9,154 bases of DNA, taken from positions 1-9,154 of the forward strand of contig JAGVCD010000399.1 in the NCBI GenBank assembly GCA_020059425.1. Reading direction: 5' to 3'. Shown in pieces: positions 1 through 6,962 of this stretch. Source of the DNA: Chamaesiphon sp. GTDB taxonomy: Bacteria; Cyanobacteriota; Cyanobacteriia; Cyanobacteriales; Chamaesiphonaceae. The notes under the pieces were generated by a model that was given only the letters and a program-made list of their open reading frames with translations, did no database searches and was not told the DNA's origin. Both the position numbers and the translations under genes were made by a program. Each line of letters begins with the position of its first letter. Within the stretch, counting starts at the first letter, position 1.

Positions 1-214
1 GGTTAGTCTTTTTGACCACATGAGCAGCAGTCAATACCGTGTAGGTATTACCATTACGATTAATGATTGCGCCAGAACCCTGTACACCGGGGGTAGTAAT
101 CGATACTGTGACCGCCTTGGCGATTTTGGCTACGTCCGTAGATGAGATCGCTGCTGCTGGCAAAGTGATGACAAGAGGAGCCACAATTCCCAAAAGAGCT
201 GGCCAAGTTTTCAT
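1..214 (-). CDS. Trypsin-like (S1 family) serine protease, N-terminal part, cut by left edge
   Basis: An open frame reads off the left edge from an ATG at 214-212, giving the first 71 residues. Residues 1-22 form a hydrophobic signal peptide ending in a run of alanines (LPAAA), so the product is probably exported to the periplasm or beyond. After it come a GSG-AII strand and the motif VLTAAHVV at residues 60-67, which is the catalytic-histidine segment of chymotrypsin/HtrA-fold proteases (H65). The catalytic Asp and Ser would lie outside the window, so activity cannot be judged. The gene starts 59 bp after the holA stop on the same strand and could be co-transcribed with it. No clear Shine-Dalgarno precedes the ATG. 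In cyanobacteria such domains are often fused to repeat regions, but the C-terminal part is not visible here. Confidence 0.75.
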   Translation of the reverse strand, partial: MKTWPALLGIVAPLVITLPAAAISSTDVAKIAKAVTVSITTPGVQGSGAIINRNGNTYTVLTAAHVVKKTN

Positions 215-273
215 AAGAATCGCTGATTTTATTTTTCTTGACGGATAGATAGACTATTATGTTTCACTGGTTT

Positions 274-1281
274 TTATTGTTTGATTGACGCTGGAATAGG
301 ACGCGGTGTTACAATCTGGCAAATAGCGATCGATCGAGTCTGTAAGGCTATCTCTGGTTCTTGACCCTGCTTCAGGGAGAGTTCCAGCAGTAACAGTTCT
401 GGCAATATCTGCCGCAGTTGCCCCACCGAAATTTTCTGTAAATCTTGACGCAAAAAGTAAAGCCGCTTGGGGTTGCCGATTTCGGCTTCCTTGGCAATTT
501 CTTCGTCAGGGGCACCAGCCTCCGTAAGTATTTTAACCCATAGCCAAGTACGAAACTGCCCCACCAAAGTAGCCACAATTTTCAGAGCTGGTTCATTTCG
601 TTGGATTAGGGCGTGAATCAAACTTAAGCTACTACCTAGATCGCCCTGGCGGAGGGCATTAGCTAATTGCAAGCTGTTCTGGGTAGTAGCCATCACTAAG
701 CTACTCACTTCAGTGGCGGTGATTGGTGCTGGCCGATCGAGAGCGAATAAACTCAGCTTGGTAAGTTCGGTGTGCAGTTGCCGGGTATTATTGCCGATCG
801 ATGCTGCTAGTAGTTCGATCGCTTCCTTGGTGAGATTGACTCCCAGCTTGTGGGCGAGCTGCTTCACCTGTTGGCCAATCTCGGCTGTTTTCCAGGGTGG
901 AAGCAGCGCAAACTCCCGCACAGTAGCCTGTTTTTGGATAAATTTACTGGCTTTGAGCCGACCATCGGGCTTGTTGATACTACTTAAAAGCAAGGTGGTG
1001 GTGGCGGGAATATCGGGTAAGGTGCGCTCTAGTTCGGCCAAAATGCTCTCGCTGCATTGGCTTACCACATGGGTGTTAACCAGCCAGATCAACCGCTGGC
1101 CGCTGCCAAAGGGCGGGGTCATGGCTTGGTTGAGGGCTTGAATCGTACCCGCTGGTTGGTCGCCAGCAATTTTTTCGTAATTGAAGCTTGCCCAGGCGGC
1201 ATCTACGGTGTTTTTTTGGAGTTCGATCGCTGCTTGGTTCAGTGCGAATTCGTCATCTCCCCAGTACAGCAAAATTGGCAT
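274..1281 (-). CDS. holA: DNA polymerase III subunit delta (clamp-loader subunit)
   Basis: This 335-residue protein has the length and layout of bacterial HolA, the clamp-loader subunit that opens the beta sliding clamp. The N-terminus carries the family signature YWGDDEFALNQAA (residues 6-18), followed by an AAA+-like fold without a Walker A motif, as expected for delta. The segment around residues 125-180 (FALLPPW, then LGVNLTKEAIELLAASIGNN and TRQLHTELTKLSLF) matches the family's middle domain. The helical C-terminal collar domain (about 205-325) includes ALRQGDLGSSLSLIHAL and the VGQFRTWLWVKIL helix. The ATG at 1281 fits the conserved N-terminus. It lies only 47 bp downstream of the ietS stop, so read-through from the protease gene is possible. 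A weak promoter of its own (TTGCAC, 17 bp, TATTTA) can be drawn in that gap. The CGATCG motif is frequent here, as in native genes of this genome. Confidence 0.93.
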   Translation of the reverse strand: MPILLYWGDDEFALNQAAIELQKNTVDAAWASFNYEKIAGDQPAGTIQALNQAMTPPFGSGQRLIWLVNTHVVSQCSESILAELERTLPDIPATTTLLLSSINKPDGRLKASKFIQKQATVREFALLPPWKTAEIGQQVKQLAHKLGVNLTKEAIELLAASIGNNTRQLHTELTKLSLFALDRPAPITATEVSSLVMATTQNSLQLANALRQGDLGSSLSLIHALIQRNEPALKIVATLVGQFRTWLWVKILTEAGAPDEEIAKEAEIGNPKRLYFLRQDLQKISVGQLRQILPELLLLELSLKQGQEPEIALQTRSIAICQIVTPRPIPASIKQ

Positions 1282-1328
1282 AGTAGTAAATAAATTCAGG
1301 AAAACGACTGTGCAATCAATATGGTTGC

Positions 1329-3917
1329 CTAAGATTTGACGGATATTTCCGTTTCTACCTCGATCGGAACTTGAACTGTGGCGATCGATGTGTAGATCGG
1401 TATATTTGTATCTATTGCTTCAAAACTGACTACTAATGCATAGGGAACAGTGGCGTTGGGATCGTTGTTCCAGCCTTCATGTCCAACGACAGCAATACAG
1501 AAGGAATGGCGCAAATCATATGCTTTAATGATTGCCCAGTCTTTCTGTAAAGTGCCTTCTTGTCGTGAGACATTCCGCGCTTGTCCCCAATTTTTTCGTT
1601 TGTTCAAAACCCAATTAAAGATGCTCTCGCTTTCTTCTACTTCTTCTGGAGCATCATACTCTTTGAGTATTCTGTCCAAAAATCGTTCTGGAACTTCACC
1701 TTTTTTGCTACAGTCCCAATCTAACCATGTCGAAAGATATTTTCTTCGAGCGCGGCGGGTGCGTCGAGGCTGGGCTTTGTAGGAGAGTGTGACTTCAATG
1801 CGAATATCCAAATCCTCTCCAGGAGATCGCAATCCATCAGGTAGATTTACTTCATAAATCTGAGCTTGACGGGCTGCAATCCGCCGTTCTCCTCTGGCAA
1901 TTAGCGTAATCCGGTTATTGGAATTACCCAAGGCTCGATCGAGATTGGGAATGCCATAGCCCAGCAACCGAATGGCGCTATAGAGGTCGAAATTTGTGGT
2001 TTCCACCCAGCTAGGGAATCGGGCTGATTGCACGATTAATGCTCGATATAGTAAGCAGCTTTCATTGGGTAATTCAGCCGCCAGACAAGCGGCAATATGC
2101 GCTACTTTGGGAGCTGCGAAGGAAGTTCCAATACAATCTCTAGCTGACATTGGTCCACCACCTAATGTGGAACGAACAAGATCGGGACAGACTTCTGGGA
2201 GTGTTGTAAGGCTGGGTGGTGTGCCACCATCAGAGACGACATCGCCGCCATACTCCACTACTTCTGGTTTAATTGAATCCCAGATTCCCAAACCCGTACA
2301 GGAGAAAGAGGATGGATAATCTTGCTGCGCAATCGACGTTTTCGATAAGTCTTTAAATGTTTGCAGGGAGATAGAGCCGACAGTTAGAGCTTGAAAACTC
2401 TGCGCGGGGTTAGGGAGTCGGCAAGAATCACTGAGTAGATAATCTGGATAAAGATTGCCATTTTGCAGATGACTTTGGACTGATAATCTGGAATTATTGA
2501 TACGTCCATCAGACGGAAGATTACCTGCTGCTACAATAAATAAAATGTCATGTTGCCATGATAAATTATCGATTTCGGCTGCCCATGCACTCATGTACTG
2601 AGTACGACAAGGAGTGCTGCCAGTAATCGAGTGATTGAAAATCCGTGTTTCTTTTTCAACTTTATAAAATTTGACGATATTTGAGATGAGGGATGGGGGA
2701 AATAGGGATTTTGACAAACTACAGTCTTTATCTAATACACGAGCATTTTGCAACCAGCAGACAGCTTTTTGTTGTCCACTGGTCGGAATTAGATTGGGAT
2801 ATAAAACCGCTCCAGCTACACGGGTGCCATGTCCACCATTTTTGAAAAGATCGGCAGTTAGTTCAGTCTCATTAGGTACCCAAGATCGAGAATCATTAGC
2901 TGCGATAGCTGGTCTCAATAATGGGTGTTGTTCTTGAATGCCGCTATCAATAACACAAACTTTAGGTGCGTTCGGATCTGGTGGTTCTAGCTCGAAAGAT
3001 CTTTCGATTTCTTCTATTTGAGTTTCCGCAGCTAAATCATCACCAACATCATCGGGTAGACTGACATCAAACACATAGGGAAAGTTCAGAACTAGATCTC
3101 TCAAACCTTTGCCAGAGATGCTGATGCGACAGGAAAAGCTATCAGGTAGTTCGCTACGGGTTGTAATTTCACCGTCAATAATATCTAGCAATTCTCCCTG
3201 GTATTCACGTACAAATAGATCGAATTCATCTTCACGGTTACTTTTAATATCATCCCATTGTTGATATGTTAGATTGCGCTCATCCATCCACTTTTGAATA
3301 ATGGTTAGATCCTTTTCCTGACTTCGACTTTCATTTGGTTTAGGATAATCTCGTGGTTGCGACTTCTCACCAACACAAGCAATCCCAACATCTACGATAT
3401 ATATTTGATCGTCTTCAATTTGACCCCATTGCGCTTGCAATTCTGGGGCGAGGATATATTCAGGTCGTTTCGTACCATCAAGAATATCCCAAATTTCTGG
3501 GACTTTGCCGCCCCCGCGTTCCTGGTTGATAAATTGCTCGATTTTTTTCTGTAAATCTGTGAATTGAGGATCGGCTGATGCGCCAATGATATATCCATCT
3601 TCTAGCTCGGCAATGACTTCAATCCCATATTTACGCAATTCTTCTGCATCAAAGGCAGTGGGATCGATCTGTAAAATTAAGGGAACAGCATCGGGCAGCT
3701 CTGGCTTTTGTGTTTTTTTTCGTTCTACTAATTTCTCCTGCCAATCTGAGATAATTCCCGAAACAGAGCCTTTTAGTTTACGACCATGTCCCCATCTGTC
3801 AACTAAATTCACTTGAGTTTTGGGTGTTTTGTCTCTAGGAAAGGTCTGGAAAAATGCTGTTCCTTCAGTGGCAAATTTGAGTTCAATGTGGGGGAATAAT
3901 CTATTTGATTCGTTCAT
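1329..3917 (-). CDS. ietS: Subtilisin-like S8 protease, IetS-type effector of an IetAS module
   Basis: An 862-residue protein with a subtilase core in the middle. The catalytic triad is intact: Asp324 in VCVIDSGI, His363 in GGHGTRVAG and Ser599 in IGTSFAAPKVA. The oxyanion Asn466 lies in IVAAGN. There is no signal peptide, propeptide signal or transmembrane segment, so it probably acts in the cytoplasm, unlike typical secreted subtilisins. Residues 1-310 form an N-terminal domain not found in ordinary S8 enzymes. Residues 665-862 form a C-terminal domain with an arginine-rich patch (PRRTRRARRKYLSTWLDW) and VGHEGW...VPYALVVSFEA near the end. I recognise this architecture as that of IetS proteins. 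The ATG at 3917 is 26 bp after the ATPase stop, so the two genes are co-transcribed. In pTiC58 the protease acts as toxin and the ATPase as antitoxin, and related pairs protect against phage. The substrate is unknown. The gene is AT-richer than its neighbours and lacks CGATCG from 1942 to its start. Confidence 0.87.
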   Translation of the reverse strand: MNESNRLFPHIELKFATEGTAFFQTFPRDKTPKTQVNLVDRWGHGRKLKGSVSGIISDWQEKLVERKKTQKPELPDAVPLILQIDPTAFDAEELRKYGIEVIAELEDGYIIGASADPQFTDLQKKIEQFINQERGGGKVPEIWDILDGTKRPEYILAPELQAQWGQIEDDQIYIVDVGIACVGEKSQPRDYPKPNESRSQEKDLTIIQKWMDERNLTYQQWDDIKSNREDEFDLFVREYQGELLDIIDGEITTRSELPDSFSCRISISGKGLRDLVLNFPYVFDVSLPDDVGDDLAAETQIEEIERSFELEPPDPNAPKVCVIDSGIQEQHPLLRPAIAANDSRSWVPNETELTADLFKNGGHGTRVAGAVLYPNLIPTSGQQKAVCWLQNARVLDKDCSLSKSLFPPSLISNIVKFYKVEKETRIFNHSITGSTPCRTQYMSAWAAEIDNLSWQHDILFIVAAGNLPSDGRINNSRLSVQSHLQNGNLYPDYLLSDSCRLPNPAQSFQALTVGSISLQTFKDLSKTSIAQQDYPSSFSCTGLGIWDSIKPEVVEYGGDVVSDGGTPPSLTTLPEVCPDLVRSTLGGGPMSARDCIGTSFAAPKVAHIAACLAAELPNESCLLYRALIVQSARFPSWVETTNFDLYSAIRLLGYGIPNLDRALGNSNNRITLIARGERRIAARQAQIYEVNLPDGLRSPGEDLDIRIEVTLSYKAQPRRTRRARRKYLSTWLDWDCSKKGEVPERFLDRILKEYDAPEEVEESESIFNWVLNKRKNWGQARNVSRQEGTLQKDWAIIKAYDLRHSFCIAVVGHEGWNNDPNATVPYALVVSFEAIDTNIPIYTSIATVQVPIEVETEISVKS

Positions 3918-3943
3918 GCTTACAGGCGGATGCGGCTCAAATT

Positions 3944-4957
3944 TTAAGTACGAGAGATTTCTTGAATGGCGGCTTCAAGATGCTCTGGAATGACGAGTTC
4001 TTCTCGATCGAGAATCGCCCGTTTGGCAGCATCTTGAGCTACCCGTACAGCTTGAGCCGCAGAGAAGCCCTGCATCTTGGCGACGACCCCGTGCCAATCG
4101 ATCGTGCCTTTTTCCATCGTCAGCAAAGTTTGTTTTAGTAACGCCTCCAATTCTTTTGCTGTTGGCTTAGGAACTTCGATAGCATCATCGAACCTTCTCC
4201 ACACAGCCATATCTAGAGATTTATCGAGGTTAGTAGCAGCAACAAGTAAGCCAGAAGATGTGTTGTATTCGTCCAAAATTTGGAGGAAAGTATTCACCAC
4301 CCGCTTCATCTCGCCAACCTCATTATTATCTTCGCGAGATTTAGCCAGAGAGTCGCATTCATCGAGAAATAGCAGACAAGGGTTCTTACTAGCCACCTCA
4401 AAGATTTCTCGCAGATTAGTAGCAGTTTCTCCCAAATAAGAAGATACCATCGTGTCAAAGCGCACCTTAAGCAGTGGCAAGCCAGTATTCCAAGCTAGCC
4501 GCTCAGCACTCATTGTTTTTCCGCAACCAGGTAGTCCATACAGCAAAATCTTCTGCTTATAACTAAAGCCATGATGCGCTAGTCGATCGCGGGCTGCATA
4601 TTCGCGCTCAATTCGCTGAAAGCGTTGTTCAACTTCTGCTGAAAGAATAGTATGGTGCCTAAGTTTATCGCGGGGAATTTCCGTTACGAGAGGAAGTTGC
4701 GACCTTTTGCTATTCGGAAGTTCAGTTAAAGATTGTAGTTTGCTTACCGAAGCAATGGCACTTGTACTACTTTTGTTGTCACTGCCAGCCGCCGAACTTT
4801 TAGATTTAGATTTGGTAATACTTTCTAGCTGTTCAGCAAGAATAGTATGTCCTTTTTTTCGCTCTTCTTGGACTATTGTACTCAAAAGCTTACCTACCGC
4901 CACTTCATCATCAGTGGCGATTGCTCTAAATACTCTTTTAAGCAGATCGGCTTTCAC
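3944..4957 (-). CDS. ietA: AAA+ ATPase, IetA-type partner of the S8 protease
   Basis: With a GTG start at 4957 the protein has 337 residues. An N-terminal helical segment (1-46, beginning MKADLLKRVFRAI) is followed by a Ser/Lys-rich linker (about 47-95) and one AAA+ module: Walker A GLPGCGKT (141-148), Walker B LLFLDE (D199, E200), sensor 1 in VAATN (N243), arginine-finger-like WRRFD (R254/R255), and a C-terminal lid with SAAQAVRVAQDAAKRAI. The GTG start is chosen because IetA-like ATPases begin with a short helical domain of this kind. The longer frame to a TTG at 5089 would run through the terminator and 3' end of the tRNA gene, and there is no in-frame ATG between. The protein resembles p97/ClpX-like remodelling ATPases and is expected to restrain or activate the protease encoded 26 bp downstream. 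No clear Shine-Dalgarno precedes the GTG. Confidence 0.85.
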   Translation of the reverse strand: MKADLLKRVFRAIATDDEVAVGKLLSTIVQEERKKGHTILAEQLESITKSKSKSSAAGSDNKSSTSAIASVSKLQSLTELPNSKRSQLPLVTEIPRDKLRHHTILSAEVEQRFQRIEREYAARDRLAHHGFSYKQKILLYGLPGCGKTMSAERLAWNTGLPLLKVRFDTMVSSYLGETATNLREIFEVASKNPCLLFLDECDSLAKSREDNNEVGEMKRVVNTFLQILDEYNTSSGLLVAATNLDKSLDMAVWRRFDDAIEVPKPTAKELEALLKQTLLTMEKGTIDWHGVVAKMQGFSAAQAVRVAQDAAKRAILDREELVIPEHLEAAIQEISRT

Positions 4958-4988
4958 AAGGCAGAAATTAGAATTGACATTGCTTTGT

Positions 4989-5007
4989 ACTATCTTAGCT
5001 AAATAGT
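4989..5007. promoter_or_regulatory. Imperfect palindrome in the ietA promoter region (candidate operator)
   Basis: The 75 bp between the tRNA terminator and the ietA GTG contain outer arms ACTAT/ATAGT enclosing a second palindrome, TTAGCTAA (offset by one base from the centre). A minus-strand TAAGAT, a reasonable -10 box, lies inside it at 4997-4992. No good -35 is visible at the normal spacing. A palindrome over the -10 would fit autoregulation of a toxin-antitoxin-like operon, but this is inference and the element is short. Confidence 0.3.
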
Positions 5008-5031
5008 GCCCTCTGAATTTTATAAAGCAAC

Positions 5032-5071
5032 AAAACAATAAAGGTGCGCCGCAGCACACCTTTATTGTTTT
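5032..5071 (-). terminator. Strong intrinsic terminator of tRNA-Glu
   Basis: Two 18-nt arms (5032-5049 and 5054-5071) are inverted repeats separated by four bases, with a single non-Watson-Crick position. In minus-strand RNA that position is a G-U wobble, while in plus-strand RNA it is a C-A mismatch, so the minus direction is favoured. The 3' arm ends in a U-rich run in that direction. It begins 9 bp after the tRNA 3' end and isolates ietA from tRNA transcription. Confidence 0.88.
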
Positions 5072-5080
5072 CACTTTCAA

Positions 5081-5153
5081 TACCCCCAAGGGAAGTCGAA
5101 TCCCTGTCGCCTCCGTGAAAGGGAGGTGTCCTAGGCCACTAGACGATGGGGGC
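5081..5153 (-). tRNA. trnE: tRNA-Glu (anticodon UUC)
   Basis: A 73-nt cloverleaf can be folded by eye. The acceptor stem is GCCCCCA paired with UGGGGGU (including a G1-U72 pair), with discriminator A. The D arm contains AGTGGCCTAGG. The anticodon stem CCTCC/GGAGG holds the loop CTTTCAC with anticodon TTC at 5119-5117, and the T stem AGGGA/TCCCT holds loop TTCGACT. CCA is not encoded. The sequence is nearly that of plastid and cyanobacterial tRNA-Glu. In these organisms it serves both protein synthesis and, through glutamyl-tRNA reductase, the first step of haem and chlorophyll synthesis. It is flanked by its own promoter and terminator and sits directly upstream of the ietAS module. Confidence 0.97.
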
Positions 5154-5173
5154 CTGTTTTTCGCACATCTCTA

Positions 5174-5202
5174 AATCTAGATGATGTTTAAAGTAATGTC
5201 AA
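5174..5202 (-). promoter_or_regulatory. Sigma70-type promoter of tRNA-Glu
   Basis: On the minus strand a perfect -35 box TTGACA (5202-5197) is followed after exactly 17 bp by TAGATT (5179-5174). The expected start of transcription is around 5167, about 14 nt before the mature tRNA 5' end at 5153. This is the best consensus promoter in the window and suits a highly expressed stable RNA. Confidence 0.8.
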
Positions 5203-5264
5203 CTACAAAAAAAATGTTGGCACCAAAAAACCTGTTTTTTGCATGGCTAGCTAGCATAATTCAG

Positions 5265-5846
5265 TCATTTGTCGGGTGGAATGCCATAACGCAAAGCTGA
5301 TAACCGAGCTTGAGCCTCGGGATCCAGGGAATTAAATAAAAACCTGCCCGTAGCTTGGCTTTTGGTCTTTTGTTTTTGGCGCGATCGACTAGAACTAGAT
5401 TCGACCCGGTGCACCAGTTGGAGTGCCGACATCCACTCCGCCCCAAAGCCGCCGACGGTTAATTGTTGCGCTCGATCAGACGTGGCCACGACTAATCTGG
5501 TTTTGGCAGTAGTATTACTTTTATGGCGGGCACAGAACTTTTCGATGTAGGTATCGGCTGTTTCGCGAAACTCGGTGTAGTAGACGGAAAGGTTGGGGGT
5601 AATTACTTCGTGGTGAGCCGGTGTATCGCGGCTATGGGCATCAAACACTAATTGAGTATCGTAACCTTCAAAAGCGCTGAAGTTGACTAATTCTTCGATT
5701 AATTTATTCCTGGCTGCCGATAAATCGCTAGCACTGCGGAGCTGGAGGGGCGTCTCATCTTCAGGATCCGGGTATAGGTCTGCCCAAAGGCCGATGACGT
5801 TATATCCGTCAACGAGCAACACTACTTCTTGGCGTTTGGGAGCCAT
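5265..5846 (-). CDS. NYN/PIN-like domain protein of the YacP/Rae1 family
   Basis: A 193-residue protein that matches the YacP-like NYN family along its length. Acidic and polar residues expected in the metal-binding pocket are present: D13 and N16 in LLVDGYNVIG, D69 in QLVFDAHS, D98 in ETADTYIE, and S123-D124 in VVATSDRAQQ. Bacillus Rae1 (YacP) is a ribosome-associated endoribonuclease, so an RNA-cleaving role is likely but not shown here. The tail from about residue 148 is a Ser/Arg/Lys-rich linker followed by a short helix (LDPEAQARLSALRYG), which may be a conserved cyanobacterial extension. The ATG at 5846 places the hydrophobic first strand right after the start. The next gene downstream is tRNA-Glu, which has its own promoter. 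Whether the two are functionally linked is unknown. Confidence 0.85.
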   Translation of the reverse strand: MAPKRQEVVLLVDGYNVIGLWADLYPDPEDETPLQLRSASDLSAARNKLIEELVNFSAFEGYDTQLVFDAHSRDTPAHHEVITPNLSVYYTEFRETADTYIEKFCARHKSNTTAKTRLVVATSDRAQQLTVGGFGAEWMSALQLVHRVESSSSRSRQKQKTKSQATGRFLFNSLDPEAQARLSALRYGIPPDK

Positions 5847-5940
5847 AACTTCACTTACTAGGACTGACCGAATTTCAAAAGATGTTCATATATCTTAAGA
5901 TTTTTTGGACTGGTTTTGGGGACAAATATTACAACCCTTG

Positions 5941-6258
5941 CTACCGCCAGCGATCGCGCTCTAGGTCGTACAGCACCTTTTCCCAATGCCACTGCTCTGG
6001 TCGATCAGAATTCTTGAATCGTGATTGTTCTAGTAGCCGATCGATCGTTTTTTGATTGCCCCCAAGTAACCTAGTCAGCTTGTTTTGAGTCTGTCGATCG
6101 ACCTTTCCTAGGGGCTGAGCAGGGGATGGCGCTGACTGAAAATTACCCATCGATCGATTAAAACGAGCAACCGCTTTTTGTCTAGATATAAATCGCTGAA
6201 TGAAATATGCCGCCATCAGAGCGATGCCCGACAAAATAATGATGCCACCAGTACTCAT
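5941..6258 (-). CDS. Small single-pass membrane protein of unknown function
   Basis: A 105-residue protein that I do not recognise as any characterised family. Residues 4-20 are a hydrophobic segment (IIILSGIALMAAYFI) followed by RFISRQKAVARF, giving a positively charged flank. This predicts one N-terminal membrane anchor with the rest in the cytoplasm. The soluble part has a proline-containing linker (about 42-52) and a basic/acidic helical region (KLTRLLGGNQKTIDRLLEQSR), and ends WHWEKVLYDLERDRW. The C-terminus has the look of a conserved small cyanobacterial protein. Codon use and the dense CGATCG motifs (5950-6275) match native genes. It is divergent from gmk (146 bp between start codons) and lies 94 bp upstream of the NYN gene on the same strand. 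Confidence 0.65.
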   Translation of the reverse strand: MSTGGIIILSGIALMAAYFIQRFISRQKAVARFNRSMGNFQSAPSPAQPLGKVDRQTQNKLTRLLGGNQKTIDRLLEQSRFKNSDRPEQWHWEKVLYDLERDRWR

Positions 6259-6404
6259 AATATTTTGGTATCGATCGGCTAGAAGGTCTACTATCTAATT
6301 TTAATCTACCCGAGTAGTCTATAGAAATTGGCCTCACTAGCTGGGGAAGATCTCAACTAGGTCTATGATGTTGACTGACGTTCTAGATTTTTCTTTAAGG
6401 CATT

Positions 6405-6962
6405 ATGAATGTTGGCCGCTTAATCGTTCTGACTGGTCCTAGCGGTGTCGGTAAAGGTACTTTGTTAAAGGAATTGCTGCAGCGCCATCCAGAGCTGTAT
6501 GTATCTATTTCGGCGACGACCCGCCCCCCGCGATCGGATGAAGTAGATGGCGTAAATTATTATTTTCGGACACGCGAGCAGTTCACCGCCATGATCGCGG
6601 CGGGGGAATTGCTGGAGTGGGCAGAATTTGCGGGAAATTACTATGGCACGCCCACCCAGCCAGTACAGGAGCAGATTAATCAAGGTCGATCGATCATTCT
6701 AGAAATTGAGCTACTCGGAGCCCGGCAAGTAGCCCAGATTTTTCCAGCATCTCTGAAGATTTTTATTTTGCCGCCCAGCGTGGCCGAATTGGAAGCTCGA
6801 ATTCGGAACCGGGGTCAAGATCCAGAGACCGCAATTGTCCAAAGATTAGAACGCGCTCAAGCAGAAATCAATGCCGCTGATGAATTCGATTTGCAAATTG
6901 TCAATGACGACTTGCAAGTTGCCCTAGAGCAAATTGAAGCCGCTATTTTTCAGAAGGTCTAG
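6405..6962 (+). CDS. gmk: Guanylate kinase
   Basis: A 185-residue enzyme that phosphorylates GMP to GDP with ATP, essential for guanine nucleotide synthesis. It is of full length. The P-loop [15 protein letters not shown] starts at residue 11. The GMP-binding region [19 protein letters not shown] (about 36-54) carries the conserved TRPPR and the tyrosine pair, [13 protein letters not shown] follows, and EIELLGAR is the Walker B-like strand with the Gly-Ala-Arg of the family. The lid region has [10 protein letters not shown]. The ATG at 6405 is preceded by AAGG four bases upstream, a usable ribosome-binding site. A TATGAT at 6364-6369 could be its -10 box, but no good -35 is seen. Its stop codon overlaps that of the convergent membrane-protein gene. 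Confidence 0.96.
   Translation: MNVGRLIVLTGPSGVGKGTLLKELLQRHPELYVSISATTRPPRSDEVDGVNYYFRTREQFTAMIAAGELLEWAEFAGNYYGTPTQPVQEQINQGRSIILEIELLGARQVAQIFPASLKIFILPPSVAELEARIRNRGQDPETAIVQRLERAQAEINAADEFDLQIVNDDLQVALEQIEAAIFQKV

Noticed and set aside
63..248. Plus-strand open frame of 61 codons
   Set aside because: It lies antisense over the start of the S1 protease, whose signal peptide and TAAHVV motif make the minus strand the coding one.
713..1141. 142-codon plus-strand open frame inside holA
   Set aside because: Antisense shadow of holA with low-complexity Ser/Leu content and no recognisable domain.
1282..1328. Possible attachment-site copy of the tRNA-Glu 3' end between ietS and holA
   Set aside because: Looked for any match to the T-arm and acceptor sequence of the tRNA; none is present.
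4957..5089. N-terminal 44-residue extension of the ATPase from a TTG start
   Set aside because: It would be encoded by the tRNA 3' end and terminator hairpin, and has no family support.
5224..5241. A/T hairpin (CAAAAAA/TTTTTTG) after the NYN gene as a terminator
   Set aside because: Stem is almost all A-T and is separated by about 10 nt from the next minus-strand T-run; too weak to call.
6371..6399. TTGACT and TTTAAG with 17-bp spacing as the gmk promoter
   Set aside because: The -10 would end five bases before the gmk ATG, and AAGG there serves better as ribosome-binding site.
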